DNA of 64,000 bases from Rhodospirillales bacterium (lineage in GTDB: Bacteria; Pseudomonadota; Alphaproteobacteria; Dongiales; Dongiaceae), in NCBI GenBank assembly GCA_009885795.1, contig VFKA01000005.1:62001-126000 (forward strand). Reading direction: 5' to 3'. The notes under the pieces were generated by a model, which ran no database searches, was not told where the DNA came from, and saw only the letters and a list, made by a program, of their open reading frames with translations. The position numbers and the translations under genes were made by a program. Positions 51,691-60,260 of the stretch are shown here, in pieces (position 1 is the first letter of the stretch; every line of letters starts with the position of its first letter).

Positions 51691-52422
51691 ATGGCGCAAC
51701 GACGACTGGAAGGGCGCATCGCGTTGGTCACCGGCGCCTCGCGCGGGCTGGGCGCCGCTGTTGCCAGGGCCTACGCGCAGGAAGGCGCGCGGCTCGTCCT
51801 CGTCGCCCGCACCGTGGGCGGGCTCGAGGAAGTGGACGATCAATGCCGCGCTCGGGGCGCCGAACCGGCGACACTGGTGCCGCTCGACCTCGCCGATGGC
51901 GAGGCCATCGACCGCCTGGGCGCCGCGCTCCATGAGCGCCACGGCCGCCTCGACGTGCTGGCGGCCTGCGCCGGAGACCTCGGCCAGTTGGCGCCGCTCG
52001 CCCACACCAAGGCCGAGACCTGGAACCGGGTGATCGCCGTCAACCTCACGGCGAACTTCCGCTTGATCCGAAGCCTCGATCCGCTGCTGCGCGCCTCGCC
52101 ATCGGGCCGCGCGATCTTCGTCACCTCGGGCGCGGCCAAGAGCCCCCGCGCCTTCTGGGGCGCCTACGCGGTCAGTAAAGCGGCGCTCGAAATGATGGCC
52201 CGCATCTATGCCGAGGAAACTCAAGCGTCCAGTGTCCGCGTCAATATCGTCGATCCGGGGCGCCTACGCACCGCCATGCGTGCCGCCGCCTATCCGGGCG
52301 AGGACCAGGCGACGCTCCCCCACCCGGATGAGATCACCGAGGTGTTCGTGAACCTCGCCGCCGCGACCTCCATGCGCCATGGCGAGATCGTCCAGGCGAC
52401 AGTAAAGCCGACCTCATCCTGA
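51691..52422 (+). CDS. SDR-family oxidoreductase
   Basis: A 243-residue classical short-chain dehydrogenase: TGASRGLGAAVARAY, LAACAGDLG in place of the usual NNAG, the serine/tyrosine region VTSGAAKSPRAFWGAYAVSKAAL and RVNIVDPGRLRTAM. It is a common neighbour of purF in alphaproteobacteria; the substrate is unknown. AAAGGG precedes the ATG. Its last four codons (T-S-S and stop) lie within a REP-like element (52411-52454), so the C-terminus was shaped by the repeat. Confidence 0.88.
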   Translation: MAQRRLEGRIALVTGASRGLGAAVARAYAQEGARLVLVARTVGGLEEVDDQCRARGAEPATLVPLDLADGEAIDRLGAALHERHGRLDVLAACAGDLGQLAPLAHTKAETWNRVIAVNLTANFRLIRSLDPLLRASPSGRAIFVTSGAAKSPRAFWGAYAVSKAALEMMARIYAEETQASSVRVNIVDPGRLRTAMRAAAYPGEDQATLPHPDEITEVFVNLAAATSMRHGEIVQATVKPTSS

Positions 52423-52454
52423 GGAGGCCCGTAGGGCCGTCTCGAAGGAGAGGT
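52411..52454. repeat. REP-like palindrome (copy 7) overlapping the SDR stop
   Basis: ACCTCATCCTGAGGAGGCCC ends with GGGCCGTCTCGAAGGAGAGGT, the usual core of this family. The TGA of CCTGAGG at 52420-52422 is the stop codon of the preceding gene. Confidence 0.8.
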
Positions 52455-52572
52455 CAGTAAAGGAAAAGGGGACGCTTCCCTTTATGCCGAAGGAATCGTC
52501 TGCTAATATCGAAGAATGATATCACGCTCTCGAACCGACAGCGGCCGTCGGTGACCCGACAGGACCACACGC

Positions 52573-53484
52573 CTACTGCACCCGCTCCACCGCGAAGCCG
52601 CGCTTCTCCAAAAGGGCGATGACGCTGTCCTCGCCGACCAGATGGCCGGCGCCGACGGCGATGAAATAGCCACCCTTGCCGGCCATGACCGTCTCGATCA
52701 CCGCCGCCCAATTCCGGTTACGCGAAGCGATCAGGACCTCATACGAAATGGGCGAGGATTCGCGCATCTCCAAAATGAACCGAGCCTCGATCGCGGCGAG
52801 ATCGCCGTTCTGCCACGCCGTCAGCAAGGTTTGCATGTACCCCTCGAAGTCGCCGTATTTCTTCAAATCGGCTTCAAAACTCGCGAGAATCTCGTCCTCG
52901 TCGATGTCGGCCAGGATTCTAATCTGCTGTTCCATCTTTTCGAGAATGGCGAAACGGTCGCCTTCGCGCCGGGCGCGCAGGCGCACCACCTCTTCAACAC
53001 CGCTGGCCGGCTCGAAGCCGGCGCTCAGGTAGGCCTGGCTGGTAAGAGCAACCAGTGCGGCCCACGGTCGCAGGGGTTCGAGCGCCTCGTAGGGCACGCC
53101 GACCTCGTTGCCGAATCGGCGAAGCGCCGCCGCTCGCTCGGGGCCGAGGATCGAGGACAGCGTCACGCCTGGCGGGTTGGTGCCGTATTTCCGCAACAGC
53201 CAGACCTGCATCTCGTCGGCTCCGGCGAAGACCAGATCGGTTTCGGTGACCGTGGTCCCGGTCGCTTCCATCGCCGCGTCGAACGCGGGGGTCGTCCATT
53301 GGAGGTCCGGCGGCAGCAGATGCATGGTGCCGAAGAGATAGATCTCGGAATTGTCGTCCTTGAGCCGCCACATGGCCGGCGCGCCGCCGGCCTCCGCCGC
53401 CGAGAGCGCGCCGACGGCAAGGGCGGCAAAGCCGAAGGCAATGAACCCGGCGAGCGCTCTTGCAACCGCGCTTCCCGAAAGCAT
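52573..53484 (-). CDS. TraB/GumN-family protein
   Basis: A 303-residue secreted protein (signal peptide ending near AAEAGG) of the TraB/GumN (Tiki-like erythromycin-esterase-related) fold. The opening motif is MWRLKDDNSEIYLFGTMHLLP with the family histidine in GTMH; the closing motif is YFIAVGAGHLVGEDSVIALLEKRGF with GAGHL. These two end motifs are the core of the putative metalloprotease-like active site. The function in bacteria is unclear. AGGAG precedes the ATG. It is convergent with the upstream SDR and divergent from the DUF2283 gene. Confidence 0.87.
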   Translation of the reverse strand: MLSGSAVARALAGFIAFGFAALAVGALSAAEAGGAPAMWRLKDDNSEIYLFGTMHLLPPDLQWTTPAFDAAMEATGTTVTETDLVFAGADEMQVWLLRKYGTNPPGVTLSSILGPERAAALRRFGNEVGVPYEALEPLRPWAALVALTSQAYLSAGFEPASGVEEVVRLRARREGDRFAILEKMEQQIRILADIDEDEILASFEADLKKYGDFEGYMQTLLTAWQNGDLAAIEARFILEMRESSPISYEVLIASRNRNWAAVIETVMAGKGGYFIAVGAGHLVGEDSVIALLEKRGFAVERVQ

Positions 53485-53685
53485 GGTGCTCTCCTGATTT
53501 TCGTTGCGCCCGCCGGGAGTGTCGCCGCCGTATCGCTAAGGCCCAGTTAAAGATCGAATTGTATGGATCGGGCGGCGGGCTTCATGGGGCGCAGTACTAT
53601 GATCGAAATCGTGTGAGGGGCGTCGATCGCACGGCCAGTTTCCGAGCGGCCTACCTGACCGACAGGCCGAAGACGGAGAAGACCT

Positions 53686-53913
53686 ATGGTCGACAAGATA
53701 CAAGAAAAGGTATGGTTCGACGCCGAGGGCGATTTCCTGGAAGTACGCTTCTCCGACGCCGCCGGCTATCGAAAGGCGACCGCGCACGACGCGATCGTGG
53801 AACGGGTGGATGCCGAGGGCAACGTCATCGGCTTCGGCATCCTCGGCGTCAGCCGCTTCCGAAAGCAGAAGCCGCTCGACGCCGAACTGCCTGCGGCCTA
53901 CACTCAGTCATAG
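53686..53913 (+). CDS. DUF2283-family small protein
   Basis: A 75-residue protein with the DUF2283 pattern, KVWFDAEGDFLEVRFSDAAG followed by IVERVDAEGNVIGFGILGVSRF. These small beta-rich proteins often sit near toxin-antitoxin or mobile DNA, but no function is known. GGAGAAG precedes the ATG. The base composition is normal for the genome, and the AT-richer block begins just after its stop. It is 80 bp upstream of the SIR2 gene; whether they form a unit is unclear. Confidence 0.78.
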   Translation: MVDKIQEKVWFDAEGDFLEVRFSDAAGYRKATAHDAIVERVDAEGNVIGFGILGVSRFRKQKPLDAELPAAYTQS

Positions 53914-53993
53914 GATGGTCAATTGCACAACTGACATAACTAAGGGGCAAGCGCGCTTTCCGTATCGAATGAACGTCTGTTGGAGGGGCTACA

Positions 53994-56900
53994 ATGTCGG
54001 CAACGGCGTCAGTCTTACCTGCGGAATTAGTTCATGCAGTAGAGTCCCACAGTGCGGTTCTATTCTTAGGTGCGGCCGCTAGTTTTGGCGCACGCCACCC
54101 AAAAAATGAGAGAATCCCCAGCAGCCTCGAACTGCGCGATGCGATTTCGACTCGTTTTTTGGGTGGTGCGGAAAAAGATAAGAGCCTCTCTGTAGTCGCC
54201 GAACTAGCAATCAATGAAGCGAGCTTACCCCACTTTCAACTGTTCATACGACAACTTTTTCTTGAATTCCAACCTAGCGAGTTTCACTTCTTAATTGCCA
54301 AACTGCGATGGCACGGCATCGTTACGACAAACTACGATCTGATCATAGAGCGCGCCTATGATCCAGCGGGCAAACCATCGCAAACCTTGGTGCCCTTCGT
54401 AAAAGATGGACAACTCGTAGAAACACAACTGAAACAGGTTGTTGACGGGGTTCAATTTCTAAAATTGCACGGTTGCATCGACCACTATATGGATACTGAG
54501 ATTCCCTTACTATTGGCACGAGAACAATACGCTCGGCATTCTCGGAATCGGACTCGGTTGTTGGAGCGGCTTGAAGATTGGGGGCGAGAATTTCCTATAA
54601 TTTTCTGCGGATATTCGGCGTCTGATCCACATGTAATGGAAATATTCTTCCGCCTGAATGAACTCGGGCCGGCTCGCGCAATGTGCTACATCGTTGATCC
54701 CAATCTATCGCCTTTGGAAGAACGCTATTGGGCTGGTCGCCGGGTTACGCCGCTCCGTGATACATTTGAGGGCTTTATCCGCCGGTTGGAACGTACGGTT
54801 TCAGTGTCGTCCCTCACTCTTCCAAGAGCTGTTGGAGGAGGGACAACAACGCTGAGGATTCACTACAAAGTCGCGCATGCATCTGAGAGTAAGGCTCTTC
54901 TCTACTTTTTAACGGAAGACGTAGAACATGTTCGGAAGGGAATGCCAATTGCGCCGGCCGAGGCTAGAGAGTTTTATCGTGGTGCCGTTAGCGGTTGGGG
55001 ACCCATAGCTCAAGATCTCGACATCGCGAGAGCCGTTACAGACTCGCTTGTTGTAGACGCTGTTCTATCGACAGGTGAGGAGCACGTAGCGGCGGTAAAA
55101 CTGTTTGTTGTAAAGGGTGCCGCAGGCAACGGAAAAACAATTGTATTGAGACGATCGGCGTGGATGGCAGCCAATGACTATAACAAGATCGTTTTGTTCC
55201 TGAAAAATGGCGGAACAATCCGGAACGATGCAATAGAGGAAATCCACCGGCTTACGAATGAGCGTATATTCTTGTTCGTTGATAAAGCCGCGTTATTCGT
55301 TGATGAAATTCAGCGCCTTATGGATTTCGCGATCGCAAAGCAAATTCGACTGACATTAGTTCTCGCGGAGCGGGACGCAGAATGGAATGTGCGCTGCGAG
55401 CCCCTAGACAACTATAGTCCTCAAGATTTCCATGTACGATACTTGTCTGAGAAAGAAATACATTTGCTCCTGCGAAAGCTTGAGCAACACGATTCACTGG
55501 GTCTCCTAAAGGAGGTAGCCACTTTCGAAGGCCGTGTCCAAAGATTGCTCGGACCTGCGCAGCGTCAGCTGCTTGTTGCCTTACACGAAGCAACGCTGGG
55601 GAAGGCGTTCGAGGATATCGTATTCGAGGAATATCACCGGATTATTCCTAATGAAGCGCAGGCGCTGTACTTAGACATCTGTACACTTAACAGATTGGGT
55701 GTTGCGGTCCGTGCTGGCCTAGTGGCTCGCGTAAGTGGAATAAACTTTACCGACTTCGAAAAGCGTTTGTTCAAGCCGCTTGAACACATCGTTGAAGCTT
55801 ATATGGATAGATACATTGGTGACCACGTATTTACTGCACGACATCAACTGGTTGCAGAGATGGTCTTTGATCGCGCGCTAGCAGAGCCTGAAGCAAGGTA
55901 TGACCAACTCGTACGTATCATGGCTGGTATGAATTTGGACTTCAGTTCGGACCGCATGGCTTTTAGCCAGTTGGTCCGAGGACATACCGTGGCCGAAGCC
56001 TTCCGCTCGAAAGAGCTAGCACGGGCATTCTACGATGTTGCCATCAGGCTCGCTCCTCGTGAAGCATTCCTGCTTCAGCAACGGGGCATATTCGAAATGG
56101 ACGGCAATGGCGCGCTTGGTATCGCTGAAAGATACTTGAGCGAAGCACAATCACTGGAACCACACAATCGCTCAATCCAACATTCACTGGCCATTCTCGC
56201 TCGTAAGCAAGCGCTCGCGGCAACCAACCCGCTGTTGCGTCAACAGCTACGGAAACGCGCTAAGGCGATTGTGCGTCCCACATTGGGGGCAACACAAGAG
56301 TCTTCTTATGGCTACCATACCCTAGCACAGATTGCGCTTGATGAACTTCGCGACATTCTGGCTGATGTCGACAACGTGGAGCCTGACCGCATGCTTGAAA
56401 GAAGCATTGTTGATACGACCCGAGAAATTGAACGTTATGTTCAAGAAGGGTTGCAGAAGTTTCCGCTTAACGAACATCTGCTCGCGCTGGAGTCAGATTA
56501 TCGCACAACCGTCAATCAATCTGCGAAGGCTGAGGCGGCACTAAGAAAAGCCTTTAGCGCAAACCCTCGGCAGGATTGGATCGCAACCCGCCTCGCCAAG
56601 ATTCTCGACGCAACTGGCAAGCACGACGAAGCAAAGAGTGTGCTTGTTCGGTGCCTCCAGGACAACCCCACCAACAAGTCGGTGCATTTCAACCTTGCGT
56701 TACTTTACATGGGGGAGGAAGGAAGTAAGAGTAGCGAGCTTATTTTCGACCATCTGCGCCGGAGTTTCACGGCGGGCGATCAGAACTATGAGGCACAATT
56801 TTGGTACGCTCGTCTGGCTTTTCTCGCTGGAAAAACTGCCGAAGCGATGGGCGTCTTTCAGAATTTGCGAAAAGCGACTGTGCCGTCGAAATTACGCTAT

Positions 56901-57143
56901 CAGATTAGGGGTATCGTGGTAGAGCCGTCAGGCAGCAGTCGAGTCTATATCGGTAGTGTGGCGAAGATCGAGGATGCCTATATGTTCGTTCGTTGCCCTG
57001 ATTTCTCGCAGGATATATTCGTGCGTAGGGCTCGCGTTGTTGATAATCAGTGGGCGGAATTCGGTCGCGGTTGCAAAGTAGCGTTCACTCTTGGCTTCAA
57101 TATGCACGGGCCCGCTGCTGAATCGGTAAGTCTGGTGCAGTGA
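53994..57143 (+). CDS. SIR2-like / STAND NTPase / helical repeat / cold-shock-like protein (putative anti-phage)
   Basis: A 1049-residue multidomain protein. Residues about 15-270: SIR2-like NAD-binding domain with VLFLGAAASFG, TTNYDLIIERAY (Asn113), KLHGCIDHY (His159) and CGYSASDP. Residues about 365-640: P-loop NTPase with Walker A KGAAGNGKTIVL (Lys381) and a Walker-B-like IFLFVDKAAL. Residues about 660-970: TPR-like helical pairs. The last 80 residues resemble a cold-shock domain (GIVVEP, AYMFV, SQDIFVRRARV, FGRGCKVAF, GPAAESV). SIR2-STAND-TPR proteins (Avs5-like) kill infected cells by depleting NAD. The gene is visibly more AT-rich than its neighbours, suggesting transfer. GGAGGGG precedes the ATG. 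Defence is inferred, not shown. Confidence 0.86.
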   Translation: MSATASVLPAELVHAVESHSAVLFLGAAASFGARHPKNERIPSSLELRDAISTRFLGGAEKDKSLSVVAELAINEASLPHFQLFIRQLFLEFQPSEFHFLIAKLRWHGIVTTNYDLIIERAYDPAGKPSQTLVPFVKDGQLVETQLKQVVDGVQFLKLHGCIDHYMDTEIPLLLAREQYARHSRNRTRLLERLEDWGREFPIIFCGYSASDPHVMEIFFRLNELGPARAMCYIVDPNLSPLEERYWAGRRVTPLRDTFEGFIRRLERTVSVSSLTLPRAVGGGTTTLRIHYKVAHASESKALLYFLTEDVEHVRKGMPIAPAEAREFYRGAVSGWGPIAQDLDIARAVTDSLVVDAVLSTGEEHVAAVKLFVVKGAAGNGKTIVLRRSAWMAANDYNKIVLFLKNGGTIRNDAIEEIHRLTNERIFLFVDKAALFVDEIQRLMDFAIAKQIRLTLVLAERDAEWNVRCEPLDNYSPQDFHVRYLSEKEIHLLLRKLEQHDSLGLLKEVATFEGRVQRLLGPAQRQLLVALHEATLGKAFEDIVFEEYHRIIPNEAQALYLDICTLNRLGVAVRAGLVARVSGINFTDFEKRLFKPLEHIVEAYMDRYIGDHVFTARHQLVAEMVFDRALAEPEARYDQLVRIMAGMNLDFSSDRMAFSQLVRGHTVAEAFRSKELARAFYDVAIRLAPREAFLLQQRGIFEMDGNGALGIAERYLSEAQSLEPHNRSIQHSLAILARKQALAATNPLLRQQLRKRAKAIVRPTLGATQESSYGYHTLAQIALDELRDILADVDNVEPDRMLERSIVDTTREIERYVQEGLQKFPLNEHLLALESDYRTTVNQSAKAEAALRKAFSANPRQDWIATRLAKILDATGKHDEAKSVLVRCLQDNPTNKSVHFNLALLYMGEEGSKSSELIFDHLRRSFTAGDQNYEAQFWYARLAFLAGKTAEAMGVFQNLRKATVPSKLRYQIRGIVVEPSGSSRVYIGSVAKIEDAYMFVRCPDFSQDIFVRRARVVDNQWAEFGRGCKVAFTLGFNMHGPAAESVSLVQ

Positions 57144-57525
57144 AGCTAGGGCGTGTTGTTGCCTCCTAGTCCCCAATTTGATCGCAACCTCTCAACACAA
57201 AATTGGCCAGCGAATGAGCGTCCTCGGTAAATTTCTCGCTTGACTTTTTTTGTTTAGTTCCTGTAATGTTCTTTTGCTCCGCCCTGGTGGGGCCGTGGTT
57301 GTTCTTTGACATCGTGAATAGGGCTATTGGGAGAAGGGCGCCGCGCGGGGTCATGCGGCCGCCAAACCGGGAAAATGGCTATTTTCCACAACGGTTTAAC
57401 AGGAGAAAAGTCTTCATGGGGTTGTTCCTCGAGAAAATAGAATCGCGCGCGGGCGATTTAGGCCATAAATCCCATACCGGACAAGGGCTTGGCTCGAATT
57501 TTCGGCCGCAATGCGTAAATCCGGA
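57144..57525. other. 382-bp gap between SIR2-type gene and der
   Basis: No secure gene. It contains a boxA-like TTGTTCTTTGACA (57299-57311). A stepped hairpin follows: AAACCG/CGGTTT around GGAAAAT/ATTTTCC at 57364-57397. After it comes AGGAG and a 42-codon frame (57416-57544) that overlaps the end of der and is not recognisable as a protein. The hairpin may end transcription of either convergent gene. Confidence 0.55.
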
Positions 57526-58866
57526 TCACTTCTCCGGCGCGTAAGGGTTCTCCCCCTTCCTGAGTACGATGCGGATCGGCACGCCTGGCAGATCGAAGGT
57601 CTTGCGCAACCCGTTCGCAAGATAGCGCGCGTAAGATTCGGGCAGCCGGTCCGCCCGCCCGCCGAAGAGCGCGAAGGTGGGCGGCCTAGTCTTCACCTGG
57701 GTCATGTAGCGCAGCTTCAATCGTCGCCCGTCGAGCAGCGGCGGCGGGTGCGCCTCGATGGCGCCCTCGAGCCAGCGGTTGAGCGCGCCCGTGGCGACGC
57801 GCCGGTTCCAGCGCTCATACGTCTCCAGCACCGCGTCCATGAGCCGGTCGAGATGGCGCCCGGCCAGCGCCGATATCGTCGGCACCGCGACGCCCTTGGC
57901 CTGGGCGAGCGAAATCTCCAGCCGGTCCATGACCGTCTTGCGCACGGCTTGCCCGTCCTCGATCCGGTCCCACTTGTTGAGGGCGATGACGAGCGCGCGG
58001 CCCTCCTCCACCACGTCGCGGGCGATGGTGAGGTCCTGCTTGTCGAGGCCCTCCGTGGCGTCGACCACGAGTACGACCACGTCGGCGAACTGGATCGCCT
58101 TCGCGGTATCGCCGGCCGACAGCTTCTCGACCGAATCCGTGACCTTGGCGCGCCGGCGCAACCCCGCGGTATCGACCAGCCGCACCGCCTGCCCGCGATG
58201 GGACCAGTCGATGGCGATGGCGTCGCGGGTGATGCCGGGCTCCGGGCCGGTCAGCACGCGCTCCTCGCCGACGAGCCGGTTCACCAGCGTCGACTTGCCC
58301 ACGTTCGGCCGGCCGACGATGGCAAGCTGGATCGGGCGCTCGGCCTCGACGGCGGCCTCGTCCTCTTCCACGAAGGGCAGGCGCTCCTGGATCGCGCGGT
58401 AGAGATCGGCGAGGCCCTCGCCATGCTCGGCCGATACCGGCACCGCGTCGCCCAGGCCCAGCCCATGGGCTTCCGCCAGCGCCGCCTCGGTGCCCTTGCC
58501 CTCGCATTTGTTGGCGACGAGGACGACCTTCTTGCCCCGGCGCCGCAGCCAGGTAGCGAAGTGCTGGTCGAGCGCGGTGATGCCGGCCCGCGCGTCGATG
58601 AGGAAGAGCGTCAGGTCGGCCTCGGCCACGGCCGCCTCGGTCTGGGCCCGCATGCCGGCGAGCAGGCTTTCCTTCTTCGCCTCGTCGAGGCCCGCCGTGT
58701 CGATCGCGGTGAAGACGAAGTCGCCCAGCTTCGCCTTGGCGACGCGCCGGTCGCGCGTGACGCCCGGCCGGTCATGCACCAGCGCCATGCGCCTGCCCAC
58801 CAGGCGGTTGAAAAGCGTGGACTTGCCGACATTGGGCCGGCCGACGATGGCGATGGTTGGGGCCAT
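57526..58866 (-). CDS. der: Ribosome biogenesis GTPase Der (EngA)
   Basis: Der has tandem GTPase domains and is needed for 50S maturation. The 446-residue protein shows [14 protein letters not shown] (residue 9 on), DTAGLDE and NKCEG in domain 1. Domain 2 has [25 protein letters not shown] and NKWDRIED. The C-terminal KH-like domain ends in [15 protein letters not shown]. The spacing is typical. AGGAAGG precedes the ATG at 58866; the longer open frame upstream belongs to a shifted phase of the symporter. It follows the NSS gene by 8 bp. Confidence 0.97.
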   Translation of the reverse strand: MAPTIAIVGRPNVGKSTLFNRLVGRRMALVHDRPGVTRDRRVAKAKLGDFVFTAIDTAGLDEAKKESLLAGMRAQTEAAVAEADLTLFLIDARAGITALDQHFATWLRRRGKKVVLVANKCEGKGTEAALAEAHGLGLGDAVPVSAEHGEGLADLYRAIQERLPFVEEDEAAVEAERPIQLAIVGRPNVGKSTLVNRLVGEERVLTGPEPGITRDAIAIDWSHRGQAVRLVDTAGLRRRAKVTDSVEKLSAGDTAKAIQFADVVVLVVDATEGLDKQDLTIARDVVEEGRALVIALNKWDRIEDGQAVRKTVMDRLEISLAQAKGVAVPTISALAGRHLDRLMDAVLETYERWNRRVATGALNRWLEGAIEAHPPPLLDGRRLKLRYMTQVKTRPPTFALFGGRADRLPESYARYLANGLRKTFDLPGVPIRIVLRKGENPYAPEK

Positions 58867-58874
58867 GGGCCTTC

Positions 58875-60239
58875 CTAAAATAGCAGCGGTGCCAGCGCGG
58901 CCGCGGCGATGCCGGCCGGCGCCACGAACCGCAGGATGACGCGCAAAATCCAAAGCCCCAATGCCGACATCCGCAACTCCTCGCCAAGGAACCGGGCCGG
59001 CAACGCCCATCCGGCCAGGATGGAAAGGGCAAAGCCACTCAAGGGCAGCATGATGTTCGAGGTCAGCCCATCGAGCAAATCGAAGACGGTCGCCGTGGCC
59101 AAGCCCGGCCATGAAGCCAGTGGATGCCACTCGGCCCAGGCATTGAACGATAGCACGGTGGCAAGGCCGGCGACGAAGCACGCGGCCGCGATCATGGCGC
59201 TGGCCGGCCCGCGCCGCCAGCCGAAGCGGCGGATCATGACGGCGACCGCCAGTTCCAGCATCGAGATCGCCGAGGCCAGCGCCGCCACGAACAGCAGCGC
59301 GAAGAAGGCCACCGCCGCCACGCGCCCAAGCGGCAAATCGGCGAAGGCGAGCGGCAGGGTGACGAAGACGAGCCCGGCGCCGCCGGCGGGATCGAGGCCG
59401 TGCGCGAACACGATCGGGAAGACGGCGAACCCGGCCAGGAACGAAATCACGGTGTCGGCCGAGGCCGAGATGAGGGCGATCTGCCGGAGGTTGACGTCGA
59501 TGCCGGCGTAAGCCGCGTAGGTGATCATCACGCCGAGGCCGACGCCGATCGAAAAGAACCCCAGGCCAAGCGCCTCGATCGCAACCGCGGCGTTCACCCG
59601 TTCGAGATCGAACGAGAAGAGGAACCGCAACGTGGCCCGGAGGTCTCCCTCCACAACCGAATAGACGGCAAGCCCGAGCAGCAGCGCCGCCAAGACAGGC
59701 ATCAGCAGCTTCGAGGCCGCCTCGATGCCGCCGCCGACGCCCCTGGCGACGATTGCCGCGGCGGCGGCCATGAAGACACCGTGAAAGGCCGCCATCTCGA
59801 GCGGCGAGGCCAGCAGCGCATCGAACCGCTCTTGCGCCGAAGCGGCGGATGTTCCGGCCAGGCCTTCGACGGCGGTCTCGACCACGTAGGCGATGGTCCA
59901 GCCGCCGATCACCGAGTAGAAGCTTAGGATCAAAAACCCGGTGACGATTCCAAGCACGCCGACGAGCGCCCATGCCCTGGCCGACCCGGCGGCCTTGGCG
60001 ACGGCGGCGATGCTGGAGGCGGCGTCGCCACGCCCGCGCCGGCCGATCGCGAATTCGGCGAACATCAGCGGCACGACCACCGCGGCCAGCCCGATAAGGT
60101 AGAAGAAGACGAAGGCCGTGCCGCCGTTCGAGCCGACCTCGTAGGGAAACTTCCACACGCTGCCGAGCCCGACCGCCGAGCCGATGGTGGCCAGGATGAA
60201 GCCGGCGCGGCCCGACCAGAGTTCAGGGGTTCGTGTCAC
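58875..60239 (-). CDS. Neurotransmitter:sodium symporter family transporter
   Basis: A 454-residue NSS/SNF (LeuT-fold) sodium-coupled transporter, probably for amino acids. It opens [32 protein letters not shown], the family signature where Na+ and substrate bind. [28 protein letters not shown] and about 11-12 hydrophobic segments follow. The start is GTG at 60239; the upstream bamB stop is 21 bp away. Presence between bamB and der is unusual. Substrate not inferable. Confidence 0.9.
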   Translation of the reverse strand: MTRTPELWSGRAGFILATIGSAVGLGSVWKFPYEVGSNGGTAFVFFYLIGLAAVVVPLMFAEFAIGRRGRGDAASSIAAVAKAAGSARAWALVGVLGIVTGFLILSFYSVIGGWTIAYVVETAVEGLAGTSAASAQERFDALLASPLEMAAFHGVFMAAAAAIVARGVGGGIEAASKLLMPVLAALLLGLAVYSVVEGDLRATLRFLFSFDLERVNAAVAIEALGLGFFSIGVGLGVMITYAAYAGIDVNLRQIALISASADTVISFLAGFAVFPIVFAHGLDPAGGAGLVFVTLPLAFADLPLGRVAAVAFFALLFVAALASAISMLELAVAVMIRRFGWRRGPASAMIAAACFVAGLATVLSFNAWAEWHPLASWPGLATATVFDLLDGLTSNIMLPLSGFALSILAGWALPARFLGEELRMSALGLWILRVILRFVAPAGIAAAALAPLLF

Positions 60240-60260
60240 CGATTGCGCGACGGAGGCGCC

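Noticed and set aside
57416-57544. A 42-codon frame after AGGAG, overlapping the end of der
   Set aside because: The ribosome site is decent, but the peptide is unrecognisable and the last third is simply the reverse of the der C-terminus.
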